A stretch of 40,275 nt of DNA. Origin: Bacteroides sp. (GTDB taxonomy: Bacteria > Bacteroidota > Bacteroidia > Bacteroidales > Muribaculaceae). The translations under genes and the position numbers were made by a program. Position 1 is the stretch's first letter, and each line of letters begins with the position of its first letter. The notes below the pieces were generated by a model. That model saw only the letters and a program-made list of their open reading frames with translations, was not told where the DNA came from and did not search any database. Location: assembly GCA_014802425.1 (NCBI GenBank), contig JAAVCH010000045.1, positions 1-40,275 of the forward strand, written 5' to 3'. This document shows, piece by piece, positions 24,976 to 32,616 of this stretch.

Positions 24976-26631
24976 TCATAGCCTTACAAACCTCAGTGAC
25001 ACATCCATCGCCGGAAACATCAGAGTGAGCGTCCCGGCCTCGGAGTCGTATTCGGCCCGCAGGCCGCGCTCCATCGGGGCTCCGTCGGCATCGCGCCAGC
25101 GGAGGTCGTAGATTCCCGGAATACCGGTGGGGAAGAGGGTGCCCTTCACCATCCCTTCGCGCCAGCGGCGTCCGTTGACCCTCGCGCCGTCAAGGTATAT
25201 GATGTCGAGGCATCCGTCCTCCCGGGGCGCCACACCCAGCGTGTAGTCACCTCCGGTCGTGGCTTTCGATGTATCGACCGACCAATCCAGCAGTCGCCAG
25301 ATTCCTTCTGGAGTTCCGGCGGCTGCTTTTTTGCGTCCGGAGATGTCGGCGCGTGTCAGTCCGCTCGTCTCGTCTTCCGGCCGGTGGGGAAAACTGATCC
25401 GCAGGTCGCGCATCTTTACCGTGGTCTTCGGAGGGAGCACGAGGTACAGCGAGTCGGCCCGCAGAGCCCCTTCCGGCTGCGCTTCGGCGATGAGGCGGGG
25501 GTCGGCGCGCCCTCCGAGCATGGCCACATAGTCGCCGTGGCGGAGTATGCGGTAATGGTTGAATCCACGCGGCAGGTCCATCCCTTCGTATAGAGGGGCG
25601 CTTCCCTCCGGGGTCATGGAGCGGTCACCTTTCGATGTGAAGGGGAGGCCTTCGGAGGAAACAAAAATACCCCCCTGCAGGGAGGCATCGCAAGTTATGG
25701 CCGGGCGTGACGAAAGCGGACCGTCGGGTGTTTCCGCTATGGTGTATGTGAGGGTGAGTGTGGTGTCGCCCGGCGAGCGGCCGCCGGCGGCGATGCACCA
25801 TGCGGTGGGTCCGCCGGTGACGGCGAGCTTGAAATCGACCTCCCACTCCGGAGCCCCGTAGAGGGGGGCCAGCGGTATCACGGCGGGAAGCCTGCCGGCA
25901 TCGGCGCGGAAGAGGGTGTCTTCCGTGGCAGGCAGGATGTAGGAGATGGCCGGGGGTATTGTACGCCGTGCCTGGGCGTCGGCCGAAGTGAGCCCCATGA
26001 TGCTCGACACTATTCCCACGGCGGCGAAAATCAGTATCACGACACCGATTATGATGTTCAGGGCTTTCATCGAGCGCATCGTGAAGCGGCTCCTTACCTT
26101 ATCGACACCATAGGTGATGACATACCACCATCCCAGCGCTCCGACTACAATCCCCAGGTAGCCTACGGCGTAATAGGCACCGTTGATTTCCGGCAAAGTG
26201 AAGTTGAATCGCGCGAACAGGCCTATTATCAGGAAGATTATCAGTGGATTGGAGAATGTAAACAGGAATCCGCCGAGGATGTTCTTGCGGGCCGAGACGT
26301 TTTCCGCCACCGAATGTCGGTGGGGCGAGGCGGGATCCTTCCGGAAGAGATAGATTGAGAAGGCTATCAGCACCACTGAGCCGATCAGCTGAATCACATT
26401 CTGGTTCGACTCTATGAAATCCTCTATGAAGGAGAGGCCGAAGCCGGTGAGCAGGCAGTAGAGCAGGTCGGAGATGGCGGCTCCGATGCCGGTGTAGAGT
26501 CCCGCATGGCGCCCTTTGTCGAGGGTACGCTGTATGCATAGGATTCCTACGGGTCCCATTGGCGCCGAAATGAGGACACCGATGGCGATGCCTCGCCATA
26601 ACATGTAGACTATGCTCTCGATTGGACTCAT
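24976..26631 (-). CDS. LysE-family exporter with large C-terminal extracytoplasmic region
   Basis: 551 residues. Residues 1 to about 215 are a six-helix LysE/RhtB-type exporter: GIAIGVLISAPMGPVGILCIQRTLDKG is the family signature, and NPLIIFLIIGLFARFNF and AVGIVSSIMGL are later helices. LysE-type proteins export amino acids or related small molecules. After a helix end at about 215 come ~335 residues without membrane segments: a beta-rich part (about 225-430) that looks like a jelly-roll/concanavalin-like fold, then a lipocalin-like part (about 440-551, beginning EGIWRLLDWSVDTSK and ending AMDVSLRFVRL). Typical LysE proteins stop near 210 residues, so this is a fusion. It is the last gene of the pyrE operon, 58 bp after the Rieske-like gene. 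The substrate is unknown. Confidence 0.75.
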   Translation of the reverse strand: MSPIESIVYMLWRGIAIGVLISAPMGPVGILCIQRTLDKGRHAGLYTGIGAAISDLLYCLLTGFGLSFIEDFIESNQNVIQLIGSVVLIAFSIYLFRKDPASPHRHSVAENVSARKNILGGFLFTFSNPLIIFLIIGLFARFNFTLPEINGAYYAVGYLGIVVGALGWWYVITYGVDKVRSRFTMRSMKALNIIIGVVILIFAAVGIVSSIMGLTSADAQARRTIPPAISYILPATEDTLFRADAGRLPAVIPLAPLYGAPEWEVDFKLAVTGGPTAWCIAAGGRSPGDTTLTLTYTIAETPDGPLSSRPAITCDASLQGGIFVSSEGLPFTSKGDRSMTPEGSAPLYEGMDLPRGFNHYRILRHGDYVAMLGGRADPRLIAEAQPEGALRADSLYLVLPPKTTVKMRDLRISFPHRPEDETSGLTRADISGRKKAAAGTPEGIWRLLDWSVDTSKATTGGDYTLGVAPREDGCLDIIYLDGARVNGRRWREGMVKGTLFPTGIPGIYDLRWRDADGAPMERGLRAEYDSEAGTLTLMFPAMDVSLRFVRL

Positions 26632-26689
26632 CTGTGCTGTGAGGGAGGAGAGAATGGTTCTTTAGCGGTTAAAAAGAGGGGAGGGGAGA

Positions 26690-27250
26690 TTACTGGTATT
26701 CGTTGACGATATAGCCGTTGAGGGACGTGGGGTGGGCGTAGTAGCGGCGCAGGCCGTATTTGCGCTCCCCCTGGGCCGCGGGTCCTGCTACGGGCGCTCC
26801 GGCACCTGTAGCCACGTTGTAGCGCGAAGTGCATATGGGGCACACGGCTTCAAGCGTCTCCGGGTCGACCGACACGCGTACCGTGCGCGACTTTTCCACC
26901 GGACAGCTGAGATCGTAGGCCAACGGCACTCCGGCTTCAAGCGTGAAGGGGTCCATGCCGTTGACGAGCAGCACTCCGCCGTAGCCGGTGGCTTCCGCGT
27001 CCTTATAGGGATAGCCGGGGGGAAGCAGCGGCGAGCCGGACTGGCGCACGAAATAGTCGAACGCCCCGAAGGCCGTGACGCCGTAGGTGTTCCACATCCC
27101 TTGATCGGACAGGTCGATGTAGACGGGCATCCTCGGTATCCTTGAGTCGTCGACTCCGTGGCATCCCGATGCGGCTGCGGCCATAGCCGCGGCCGCGAGG
27201 ATGAGGCTCATCCGCCTAAGCCGCCACGATATTCCGCTTATCCGGCTCAC
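26690..27250 (-). CDS. Rieske-fold-like lipoprotein with altered ligand set
   Basis: A 186-residue lipoprotein: the signal sequence ends in the lipobox AASGC (Cys30). The C-terminal half resembles the Rieske-like proteins of Bacteroidetes (a strand AYDLSCPVE, then CPICTSRYN, GxG and RRYY). Rieske clusters need CxH and CxxH. Here the first pair is Cys116-Val118 and the second Cys137-Cys140, so neither histidine is present. It may bind a different metal or none. It overlaps the SRPBCC gene by 4 bp (ATGA) and precedes the LysE fusion. Confidence 0.65.
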   Translation of the reverse strand: MSRISGISWRLRRMSLILAAAAMAAAASGCHGVDDSRIPRMPVYIDLSDQGMWNTYGVTAFGAFDYFVRQSGSPLLPPGYPYKDAEATGYGGVLLVNGMDPFTLEAGVPLAYDLSCPVEKSRTVRVSVDPETLEAVCPICTSRYNVATGAGAPVAGPAAQGERKYGLRRYYAHPTSLNGYIVNEYQ

Positions 27251-27687
27251 GCGTTGTAGTTTAGCTGGCCGATTACGTCGGCGAACTGGTCGGCCATCTT
27301 CTGGAGCGTGCCTCCGATCATGGGCTTCAGCATGGGGGGAATGGCGATGTCGATGCTGACCGCCGCCTCGGAGGCGTCCGGACCCACCTCTCCGATCTCA
27401 AGGCTCATGTTGAGGGCTACCGGGGCTCCTTCGCCGTCGAGGCGTATGAGGATGGGGCGCTCTTTACGGGTCATGCGCATGGTGAGCTCACCCACCGGAC
27501 CGGCCGGAAAGGTTATGGTGTCGTCGGTCACACTGACGGCCTCCAGCATCGAACGCTGTTCTTCCGGCACGGCCGAAGCGGGAATGTCGGCCATAAGGAC
27601 TTTGAGGCTCGAAAGGTCGGAAAGTTTGTCGAAAACGGCTTCGGCCGGGGCGGCCACGGCCACTGTCTTGGATTTGAATATAGCCAT
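27247..27687 (-). CDS. SRPBCC (START-like) family protein
   Basis: 146 residues. FKSKTVAVAAPAEAVFDKLSDL is the first strand and helix of the SRPBCC/polyketide-cyclase-like fold, and MIGGTLQKMADQFADVIGQL is the long C-terminal helix that closes the ligand pocket. Such proteins bind small hydrophobic ligands. The ligand here is unknown. It lies 19 bp after pyrE, an arrangement I recall as common in Bacteroidales, and overlaps the next gene by 4 bp. Confidence 0.85.
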   Translation of the reverse strand: MAIFKSKTVAVAAPAEAVFDKLSDLSSLKVLMADIPASAVPEEQRSMLEAVSVTDDTITFPAGPVGELTMRMTRKERPILIRLDGEGAPVALNMSLEIGEVGPDASEAAVSIDIAIPPMLKPMIGGTLQKMADQFADVIGQLNYNA

Positions 27688-27706
27688 TGCGGTAGGATTC
27701 TATAGG

Positions 27707-28372
27707 TTAAAGGGTGGTGGTGTATTCCGCCTCACCTTTGTCGGGTGCCCAGGAAGCGGGGTCTTCGCGCCACTGCTGGAGGGTCTGGAGTTCCGACGGG
27801 GCGAGGTAGTTGATGTCGGTGGCCACATCGAGCATTTCGCTGTAGGTGAGCAGCGGCACAAGCGTGAGGTTGGCGTCGGATACGCGCTTCACGGCCTCGG
27901 GGAATTCGAAGTTGAAGATGCACGTCATGCCCACGACGTCGCAACCGGCCATCTCCACGGCGTGTACGGCCTTGAGCGATGAAGTTGCCGTCGACACGAT
28001 GTCTTCTAGCACCACCACCTTGGAGCCGGGCTTGAGGTTGCCCTCGATCATGTTTTCGAGTCCGTGGTCTTTCGGAGTGGAGCGCACGTATACGTAGGGG
28101 AGTCCGAGCACGTCGGCCACTATGGCGCCGATGGCGATGGCCCCTGTGGCCACTCCGGCGATGGCGTCGGCTTCGGGGAAATGTTCGAGTATTACGCGGG
28201 CCAGTTCCACTTTAAGGAAATTGCGTACGTCGGGATAGGAGAGAGCCACGCGGTTGTCAGTGTATATCGGTGAATTCCAGCCGGAGGCCCAGATGAAGGG
28301 TGATTCAGGCTGAAGCTTGATGGCGCTGATGTGCAGAAGTTTCTCGGCGAGAAGTTTGTGAGTTTTTTTCAT
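27707..28372 (-). CDS. pyrE: Orotate phosphoribosyltransferase
   Basis: Makes orotidine 5'-monophosphate from orotate and PRPP in de novo pyrimidine synthesis. 221 residues, normal length. The PRPP-binding motif is VVVLEDIVSTATSS (residues 119-132). FIWASGWNSPIYTDNR is the N-terminal orotate-binding strand of the family, and VYVRSTPKDHGLEN is the flexible catalytic loop with Lys and His. It heads a four-gene operon (pyrE, SRPBCC, Rieske-like, LysE fusion) driven by a good promoter at 28438-28469. The 65-nt leader shows no obvious attenuator. Confidence 0.97.
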   Translation of the reverse strand: MKKTHKLLAEKLLHISAIKLQPESPFIWASGWNSPIYTDNRVALSYPDVRNFLKVELARVILEHFPEADAIAGVATGAIAIGAIVADVLGLPYVYVRSTPKDHGLENMIEGNLKPGSKVVVLEDIVSTATSSLKAVHAVEMAGCDVVGMTCIFNFEFPEAVKRVSDANLTLVPLLTYSEMLDVATDINYLAPSELQTLQQWREDPASWAPDKGEAEYTTTL

Positions 28373-28437
28373 AGGAGATCATTGATTTTGAGAAGACGCG
28401 GTCGTCAGCACGTCCGCGCACCGATATTGAGGAATTG

Positions 28438-28469
28438 CAAATTTACACCAATCTCCCCATATTTCCAAA
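28438..28469 (-). promoter_or_regulatory. Promoter of the pyrE operon
   Basis: On the minus strand: TTTG (28469-28466), 20 bp, TAAATTTG (28445-28438). The -33 box lies one base from the first copy of the 60-bp tandem repeat. Confidence 0.85.
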
Positions 28470-28470
28470 T

Positions 28471-28640
28471 TTGACGCCAAGTAAGGTGCCTCCCCGATGC
28501 CGTATTCCTATTTAACTACCCGGGAGAGATTTGCCGCCAAGTAAAGCGCCGCGTCGGTGCCGTATTCCTGCTCATCTACCCGGGAGAGGTTTGGCGCCAA
28601 GTAAACCGCTGTTCCGGTACCGTATCCCTGCTTACCTACT
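28471..28640. repeat. 60-bp tandem repeat, about 2.8 copies
   Basis: Copies at 28471-28530, 28531-28590 and 28591-28640 (the last degrades before completing). Conserved blocks in each are CGCCAAGTAA (one-base variants), CCGTATtCCTG-like and CTACCCGGGAGAG (lost in copy 3). Spacing is exactly 60 bp with no unique spacers, so it is not CRISPR. It begins right upstream of the pyrE promoter. Confidence 0.9.
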
Positions 28641-28886
28641 CGTTTACTCGGTTAGAGTATTTCGGTGACGTGCCGGATGATGGCGCGAGGCTGCCTGTCG
28701 TCACCGTCAGGCGTCACAGCCGGTCTTAGGCATCATGCCATTGATGACCCATAAAAGACCAATTCCGTCAGTCCCGCATCATCCTTCAATGTAAAAGAAC
28801 ATAATGCATCCCTTTCGATCGTGTTCGAGTTGTTATTGTGCTACTGGTTGATTCTAAAATTGAGTATTTTTAATTATATCGTCTAA
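28641..28886. other. Non-coding stretch, no feature recognised
   Basis: Together with the tandem repeat and the pyrE leader this makes a gap of about 510 bp without a gene. The first ~130 bp are GC-rich like the left part of the window, then base composition falls sharply from about 28780. No RNA gene, clear terminator or convincing reading frame was seen. Confidence 0.5.
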
Positions 28887-29297
28887 TTACTGTCTAAAAT
28901 TTCTAACATTATTAGCCATTTCTGCTGTTTGTGTCATATCGGATACAACTCTCTAACCAGCATTATAAGTTTTTCCGGCAACATTTCCATAAAATGCAGG
29001 ATCTAATAAATTAAATCCAAATTCAGCAGCATCTCGGAGATAAGGATTAGATATATTATTTCCTCCAATATAATTAAAAGCATCAGATATGTAACCATTC
29101 TAACTACCAGTAATATATTTATAAACTGAATTTGCAACTTCAGATACAGCACTACCTCCCGCTACTGTTCCTATAAGATTTCCACCAATAGTGCCAGGTG
29201 CTAGAAATGGTAAAGCAAAAACACCAGCAGTTATTCCTGTTACTGGTGTTGCTATATATTTACCTGTAAATTTAGTTGATTCTAGCAATGAAAACAT
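28887..29297 (-). pseudogene. AT-rich reading frame with two in-frame TAG codons (recoded or broken)
   Basis: Starts at ATG 29297, 6 bp after the TAA of the upstream frame. The frame reads through TAG at 29100-29102 and TAG at 28953-28955 and ends at TAA 28887-28889. If the TAGs are read as an amino acid the product is 136 residues with sensible composition: a hydrophobic, glycine-rich N-terminal part (residues about 13-50), then a polar part containing NPYLRDAAEFGFNLLDPAFY and a helical end. I do not recognise the family. No TAA or TGA occurs inside. Either UAG is decoded (for instance as Gln, as in some phages of Bacteroidetes), or the gene has decayed by mutations that happened to give only TAG. 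Base composition is far lower in GC than the first 28 kb. Confidence 0.5.
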
Positions 29298-29303
29298 ATC
29301 TCT

Positions 29304-29657
29304 TTACTATTTATCAGCAGCTTCATTATTTATTGATGAGGTAGTTCGAGAATCATAAGTATTTGATAACTTACTACTCTTGATCATTTCATTATGAATA
29401 TATGAGGCTGCTGAGTCCAGACTCATAGGTTCAGAGATAGAACCATCTGAAAGCTTCAGTTGACCCTATTCTCCAAATCCATTGTTTTGTAATGATGATT
29501 TTATATTATTATATACACTGTCTGCCATTATTGATATATTTATTAGTGCATATTTTTTTTGAAATAAACATAAAATTAAAATTATTGCAAAAGGAACAAT
29601 ATGATCCGCAATATTCATTACTTCATGAGTAGTTCCAAACGATTTTGCAGAATTCAT
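29304..29657 (-). pseudogene. AT-rich reading frame with in-frame TAG (recoded or broken)
   Basis: From ATG 29657 the frame meets TAG at 29466-29468, continues with QLKLSDGSISEPMSLDSAAS-like coding character, and ends at TAG-TAA (29307-29309, 29304-29306). The same frame is also open upstream to about 29743, where it reads LYGRINLLLYNIQHNSGRTN, but no ATG is found there, so the 5' end may have been cut off at the junction with the nitroreductase remnant. A hydrophobic segment (HIVPFAIILILCLF) may be a membrane helix. I do not recognise the family. With read-through the product from 29657 is about 116 residues. It is immediately followed by the next TAG-containing frame, so the two look like neighbours of one operon. 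Confidence 0.5.
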
Positions 29658-29718
29658 AAGATTATGGTATACTTCATTAAATATATCTTTATTTGTTCGT
29701 CCACTATTATGTTGAATA

Positions 29719-30205
29719 TTATATAAAAGGAGATTTATTCTTCCATATAGACTGTTCCATCACGTTGTAGGCTTCCTGCCATATTTCGTCAACCCGGGCT
29801 ATGGCATCGATTACAGTATATTCAACCCCCATTGAATTTCCACCCGTAGAGACAGCCTCCATTGCGGAAAGAATACTTGTTATTATCGCAGGATCCACAT
29901 TCTCCGCAAGAAACCTGCGACATGACCTGCGGTTGGTGACAACCCTTTCCATGTATTCACCCATTTGCTCCGGCACCGGTGGTAAAGCATCCTCCGGCTT
30001 TTTCCCGAAAATTGATATGGTACCCTGTGGGCATACTGCAATACAGTGCTGACATCTCCAGCACCCCCCTCCATCCGAGCCGTTCAAAAGGAATCATCTC
30101 GGGATAACTGTCATGACCCCATTTTAATACTAATCCTGAACATGTGTTGATGCACTTCCCGCATTTAATGCACTTGGTTTTATCTACCTTGAAATTAGTC
30201 TTTAA
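29719..30205 (-). pseudogene. Broken ferredoxin-nitroreductase fusion gene
   Basis: The encoded protein began with two [4Fe-4S] motifs (CIKCGKCINTC and CWRCQHCIAVCP) followed by a nitroreductase domain (VVTNRRSCRRFLAENVD, SILSAMEAVSTGGNSMGVEYTVI). Such proteins reduce nitro or quinone-like compounds with FMN. Three defects are visible: no plausible start codon before the first cluster motif (TAA at 30206-30208 in frame), a 1-nt frameshift at the run of six C at 30065-30070, and loss of the C-terminal half after the YNVMEQSIW segment near 29745, where the AT-rich block begins. The frameshift alone could be a sequencing error; the truncation is not. Confidence 0.85.
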
Positions 30206-30332
30206 TTACAACATATCATCTGATTAGATATTTACTAATAAATCGATATTTAACTTTAACAGCAAAATACCATGATTTTTACCTGCGCGTTATTATAGGT
30301 TTCGTGTCACACTATGTTTTCACCGCAGTGTT

Positions 30333-30695
30333 TTAATAACTTTCATCAGAAGACGGATAAGTAATATTCTTTACTTGCCCTACGTAGTCCGCCACAGAAC
30401 CGGTGATGGTTTCCCCGATATGCCCGAAATAGCATGAACTTGGGCTTGAATCCTTCATTCATTCCAAGCATATCCTGAACAACCAGAACCTGTCCATCGG
30501 TATCAGAGCGAGCCCGATACCGATTGTAGGTATAGTGAGAGCTTGTGTAACATGGGCCGCCAATTTTGCCGGAATTTTTTCAAGCACAACAGCAAAGCAT
30601 CCCAATTCCTGGAGCATACGAGCGTCGTTCATAAGCCTTTCCGCCTCTGTATCGCCCTTGCCTCGAACTCCATATCCTCCAAACTTATATAAATA
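30333..30695 (-). pseudogene. panB: panB remnant (ketopantoate hydroxymethyltransferase)
   Basis: The C-terminal part of PanB, the enzyme that makes ketopantoate in pantothenate synthesis. Readable segments are [46 protein letters not shown], then after a frameshift [20 protein letters not shown], and after another GHIGETITGSVADYV, ending at TAA 30333-30335. The two shifts (one base lost near 30513, two bases lost near 30431) add up to three, so the original frame is regained. The N-terminal half is missing: homology stops near 30695, where the terminator region of the alpha/beta hydrolase begins. Not functional. Confidence 0.85.
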
Positions 30696-30720
30696 AGATC
30701 CTGTGCAATATTTAATAGAA

Positions 30721-30758
30721 ATCGCCCCGGTTACAGCTATATCATTGCCCGGGGCGAT
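30721..30758 (-). terminator. Terminator after the alpha/beta hydrolase gene
   Basis: A perfect 10-bp stem (atcgccccgg / ccggggcgat) with an 18-nt loop, followed on the minus strand by a short T-rich stretch. It lies 22 bp after the hydrolase stop. Confidence 0.75.
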
Positions 30759-30780
30759 AAAAAACGTCAGTATTATAATA

Positions 30781-31674
30781 TCATTCTGCCAGAAACGGAA
30801 CGACGCAATCCCAGACAGCCTGGAAGTTGTCAATGAAAGCACCATGGCCTGCATTAGGGATAATGGCCAACTGACTATGCGGAAGCATGTAGTATGCTGC
30901 GATAACGGTTGCAAGTGGTGCATTGGGATCCAGTTCTCCAGCCATCACCAGAACAGGGCATTCGATGCTATTGAGAATTTCTTTGCTCACGGTGACAGTG
31001 TTATAGAACTCGTAGAAATTGTCCCAATAAGCCTGCTTTTTATCCGGCTGAGGGCAAATCTTCATCTGGAGCTTCATGAAATCAGGATCAAGAGCCGCCA
31101 TGTCTTCAATCTTGCTTTTAATGAACTTTCGCGTATGCGGAAGTGCTTCTCCTGCTCCGATGGTAACGATACGGTCAACAACTTCCGGATGCAGATACGC
31201 GAGAAAGTAAGCCGAATAGCCACCATCGCTAAAACCGATAGCCTTTACCTTCTGGCCCGGCACACAGTCCTGTATGACTGAATAGACGTCGTTGGCACGC
31301 TGCTCGACGCTAACCGGTTTTGTACCTATTTCCGATTTGCCGTGACCTCGTGTCGAGATGGCGATTACCTTATTGGTTTTCGATAGGCTGTCAATGAATT
31401 GCCCCATCTCGTATGTACTGCCTACACCGCCACCATGAAGAATGACGATAGGATTTCCTTCGCCATAGACTTCATAATATATCTTAGCGTCGTCGGCCTG
31501 TGCATAGTGGCCTGCTTCGGGGTTATTGCCGTATTGAGTTTTACTGCCGATGTAGGAATCGGGCTGCATGAATACTTTCACACGTCCGGATGATTGAGCT
31601 GAGACTGTCGTAAAAGACAATATCATCGCAATGGTAAATGCGGACTTAAGAGCCTGTTGGAAAATCTTGTTCAT
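30781..31674 (-). CDS. Secreted alpha/beta hydrolase
   Basis: 297 residues with a signal peptide (to VSAQSS), so it acts in the periplasm or outside. The alpha/beta-hydrolase triad is clear: nucleophile Ser149 in GFSDGG, Asp249 in GELDPN and His277 in NAGHGAF. HGGG (80-83) forms the oxyanion hole. STRGHGKS is the usual motif after strand 4. An esterase, lactonase or C-C hydrolase activity is possible; the substrate is unknown. It is the last of four tightly spaced genes (EFR1, cupin, cupin, hydrolase), 9 bp after the second cupin. Confidence 0.92.
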   Translation of the reverse strand: MNKIFQQALKSAFTIAMILSFTTVSAQSSGRVKVFMQPDSYIGSKTQYGNNPEAGHYAQADDAKIYYEVYGEGNPIVILHGGGVGSTYEMGQFIDSLSKTNKVIAISTRGHGKSEIGTKPVSVEQRANDVYSVIQDCVPGQKVKAIGFSDGGYSAYFLAYLHPEVVDRIVTIGAGEALPHTRKFIKSKIEDMAALDPDFMKLQMKICPQPDKKQAYWDNFYEFYNTVTVSKEILNSIECPVLVMAGELDPNAPLATVIAAYYMLPHSQLAIIPNAGHGAFIDNFQAVWDCVVPFLAE

Positions 31675-31683
31675 TCTATCATT

Positions 31684-32181
31684 TTATTTGTTGGACTTAT
31701 TTTCGATTGGGAAAGACAGAGGAGTGGTTCCATCTCCTGCATAAAACATGATTACTTCCACATCGGTGTCTCCACGATTCTCTCCATGATGAACAGTACC
31801 AATGGTTTCTACAATCGGCTCACCGGCGTGGAAATCCCTTGATGAACCATCCTCACTGACCACCGTCAATGTCCCATTTAGTACAACTCCACAGTTTATT
31901 ATCTTATGATAATGCAGATTAGTCACGGATTTGGGTGGAAACGTGTATTTGTAAATCGAGACTACAGGTTGAGTACCTGGATACGAAGGCAGCAATGAAC
32001 CATCCCAAGAATTGGATGTCTCTATGAGTTTTTCTATGGAGACGGTTTTATCCCCGCTGCTGTTTTTTTGCGGTACATTATTCTGATCCGGACTGTCGAT
32101 GTAAGTCTCGGCTCCGGCGCTTGAAAATGCCACTCCCGCAATAAAAGCGAAGCTGATAATCGATTTTAAAAAAATATTCAT
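31684..32181 (-). CDS. Secreted cupin-domain protein
   Basis: 165 residues with signal peptide (to SAGAE). The cupin barrel is shown by TNLHYHKIINCGVVLNGTLTVV (motif 1, HxH and Gly) and GEPIVETIGTVHHGEN (motif 2), giving possible metal ligands from the two His of HYH and the His of VHHG. It is a close homologue of the next-upstream cupin, sharing TSxxWDGSxLPxYP, SIYKYTFPP and FHAGEP. The pair arose by tandem duplication, one copy gaining or keeping an export signal. Function could be an oxygenase, isomerase or small-molecule binder. Confidence 0.9.
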   Translation of the reverse strand: MNIFLKSIISFAFIAGVAFSSAGAETYIDSPDQNNVPQKNSSGDKTVSIEKLIETSNSWDGSLLPSYPGTQPVVSIYKYTFPPKSVTNLHYHKIINCGVVLNGTLTVVSEDGSSRDFHAGEPIVETIGTVHHGENRGDTDVEVIMFYAGDGTTPLSFPIENKSNK

Positions 32182-32196
32182 TGTTATGTTTTAATT

Positions 32197-32571
32197 TTAA
32201 GCAGGAATTGATAGTGGAGTGTCACCGCCTCCGGCGTAGAACATAAGCACCACAGCATCCACGTCGCCACGGTTTTCTCCGTGGTGAATCTCTCCGTCGG
32301 TCTCAACCAAGGGCTCACCGGCATGGAAGTCGTGGAAACTTCCATCCTGACATACAATAGTGAGAGTTCCGCTAAGCACGACTCCACAGTTGATTATCTT
32401 ATGATAATGCGGATTGGTCACCGTATGTGGTGGAAAAGTATATTTATATATGGAGATTACAGGAGTTGCCTGCGGATAATCAGGGAGTGCCGAACCATCC
32501 CATGCTGTTGATGTCTCGACTAATTTTTCCGACTTAATGCCGGTGTTTTCAAGTTCTGATTTCTGTGCCAT
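32197..32571 (-). CDS. Cytosolic cupin-domain protein, paralogue of the downstream gene
   Basis: 124 residues from ATG 32571, chosen because the protein then starts MAQKSELENTG, just before the homology; 32610 would add residues without character. It lacks a signal peptide. The cupin motifs are TNPHYHKIINCGVVLSGTLTIV and GEPLVETDGEIHHGEN. About two thirds of positions are shared with the secreted copy 15 bp downstream. The two may act on the same compound in different compartments. Confidence 0.9.
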   Translation of the reverse strand: MAQKSELENTGIKSEKLVETSTAWDGSALPDYPQATPVISIYKYTFPPHTVTNPHYHKIINCGVVLSGTLTIVCQDGSFHDFHAGEPLVETDGEIHHGENRGDVDAVVLMFYAGGGDTPLSIPA

Positions 32572-32616
32572 AGTTTTAATAGTTTGGCTTGCGAGGTAAA
32601 CGTGGTGCAAGTTATG

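Noticed and set aside
28373..28437. Pyrimidine attenuator or riboswitch in the pyrE leader
   Set aside because: No convincing stem with T tract or known riboswitch core was found in the short leader.
28471..28640. CRISPR array
   Set aside because: The 60-bp units follow each other without unique spacers, and there is no short palindromic repeat with constant spacer length or any cas gene.
30459..30923. 154-codon minus-strand open frame as one gene
   Set aside because: Only its second half is PanB-like; the first half crosses the hydrolase terminator and lies opposite or over the hydrolase gene end, so it is a chance joining.
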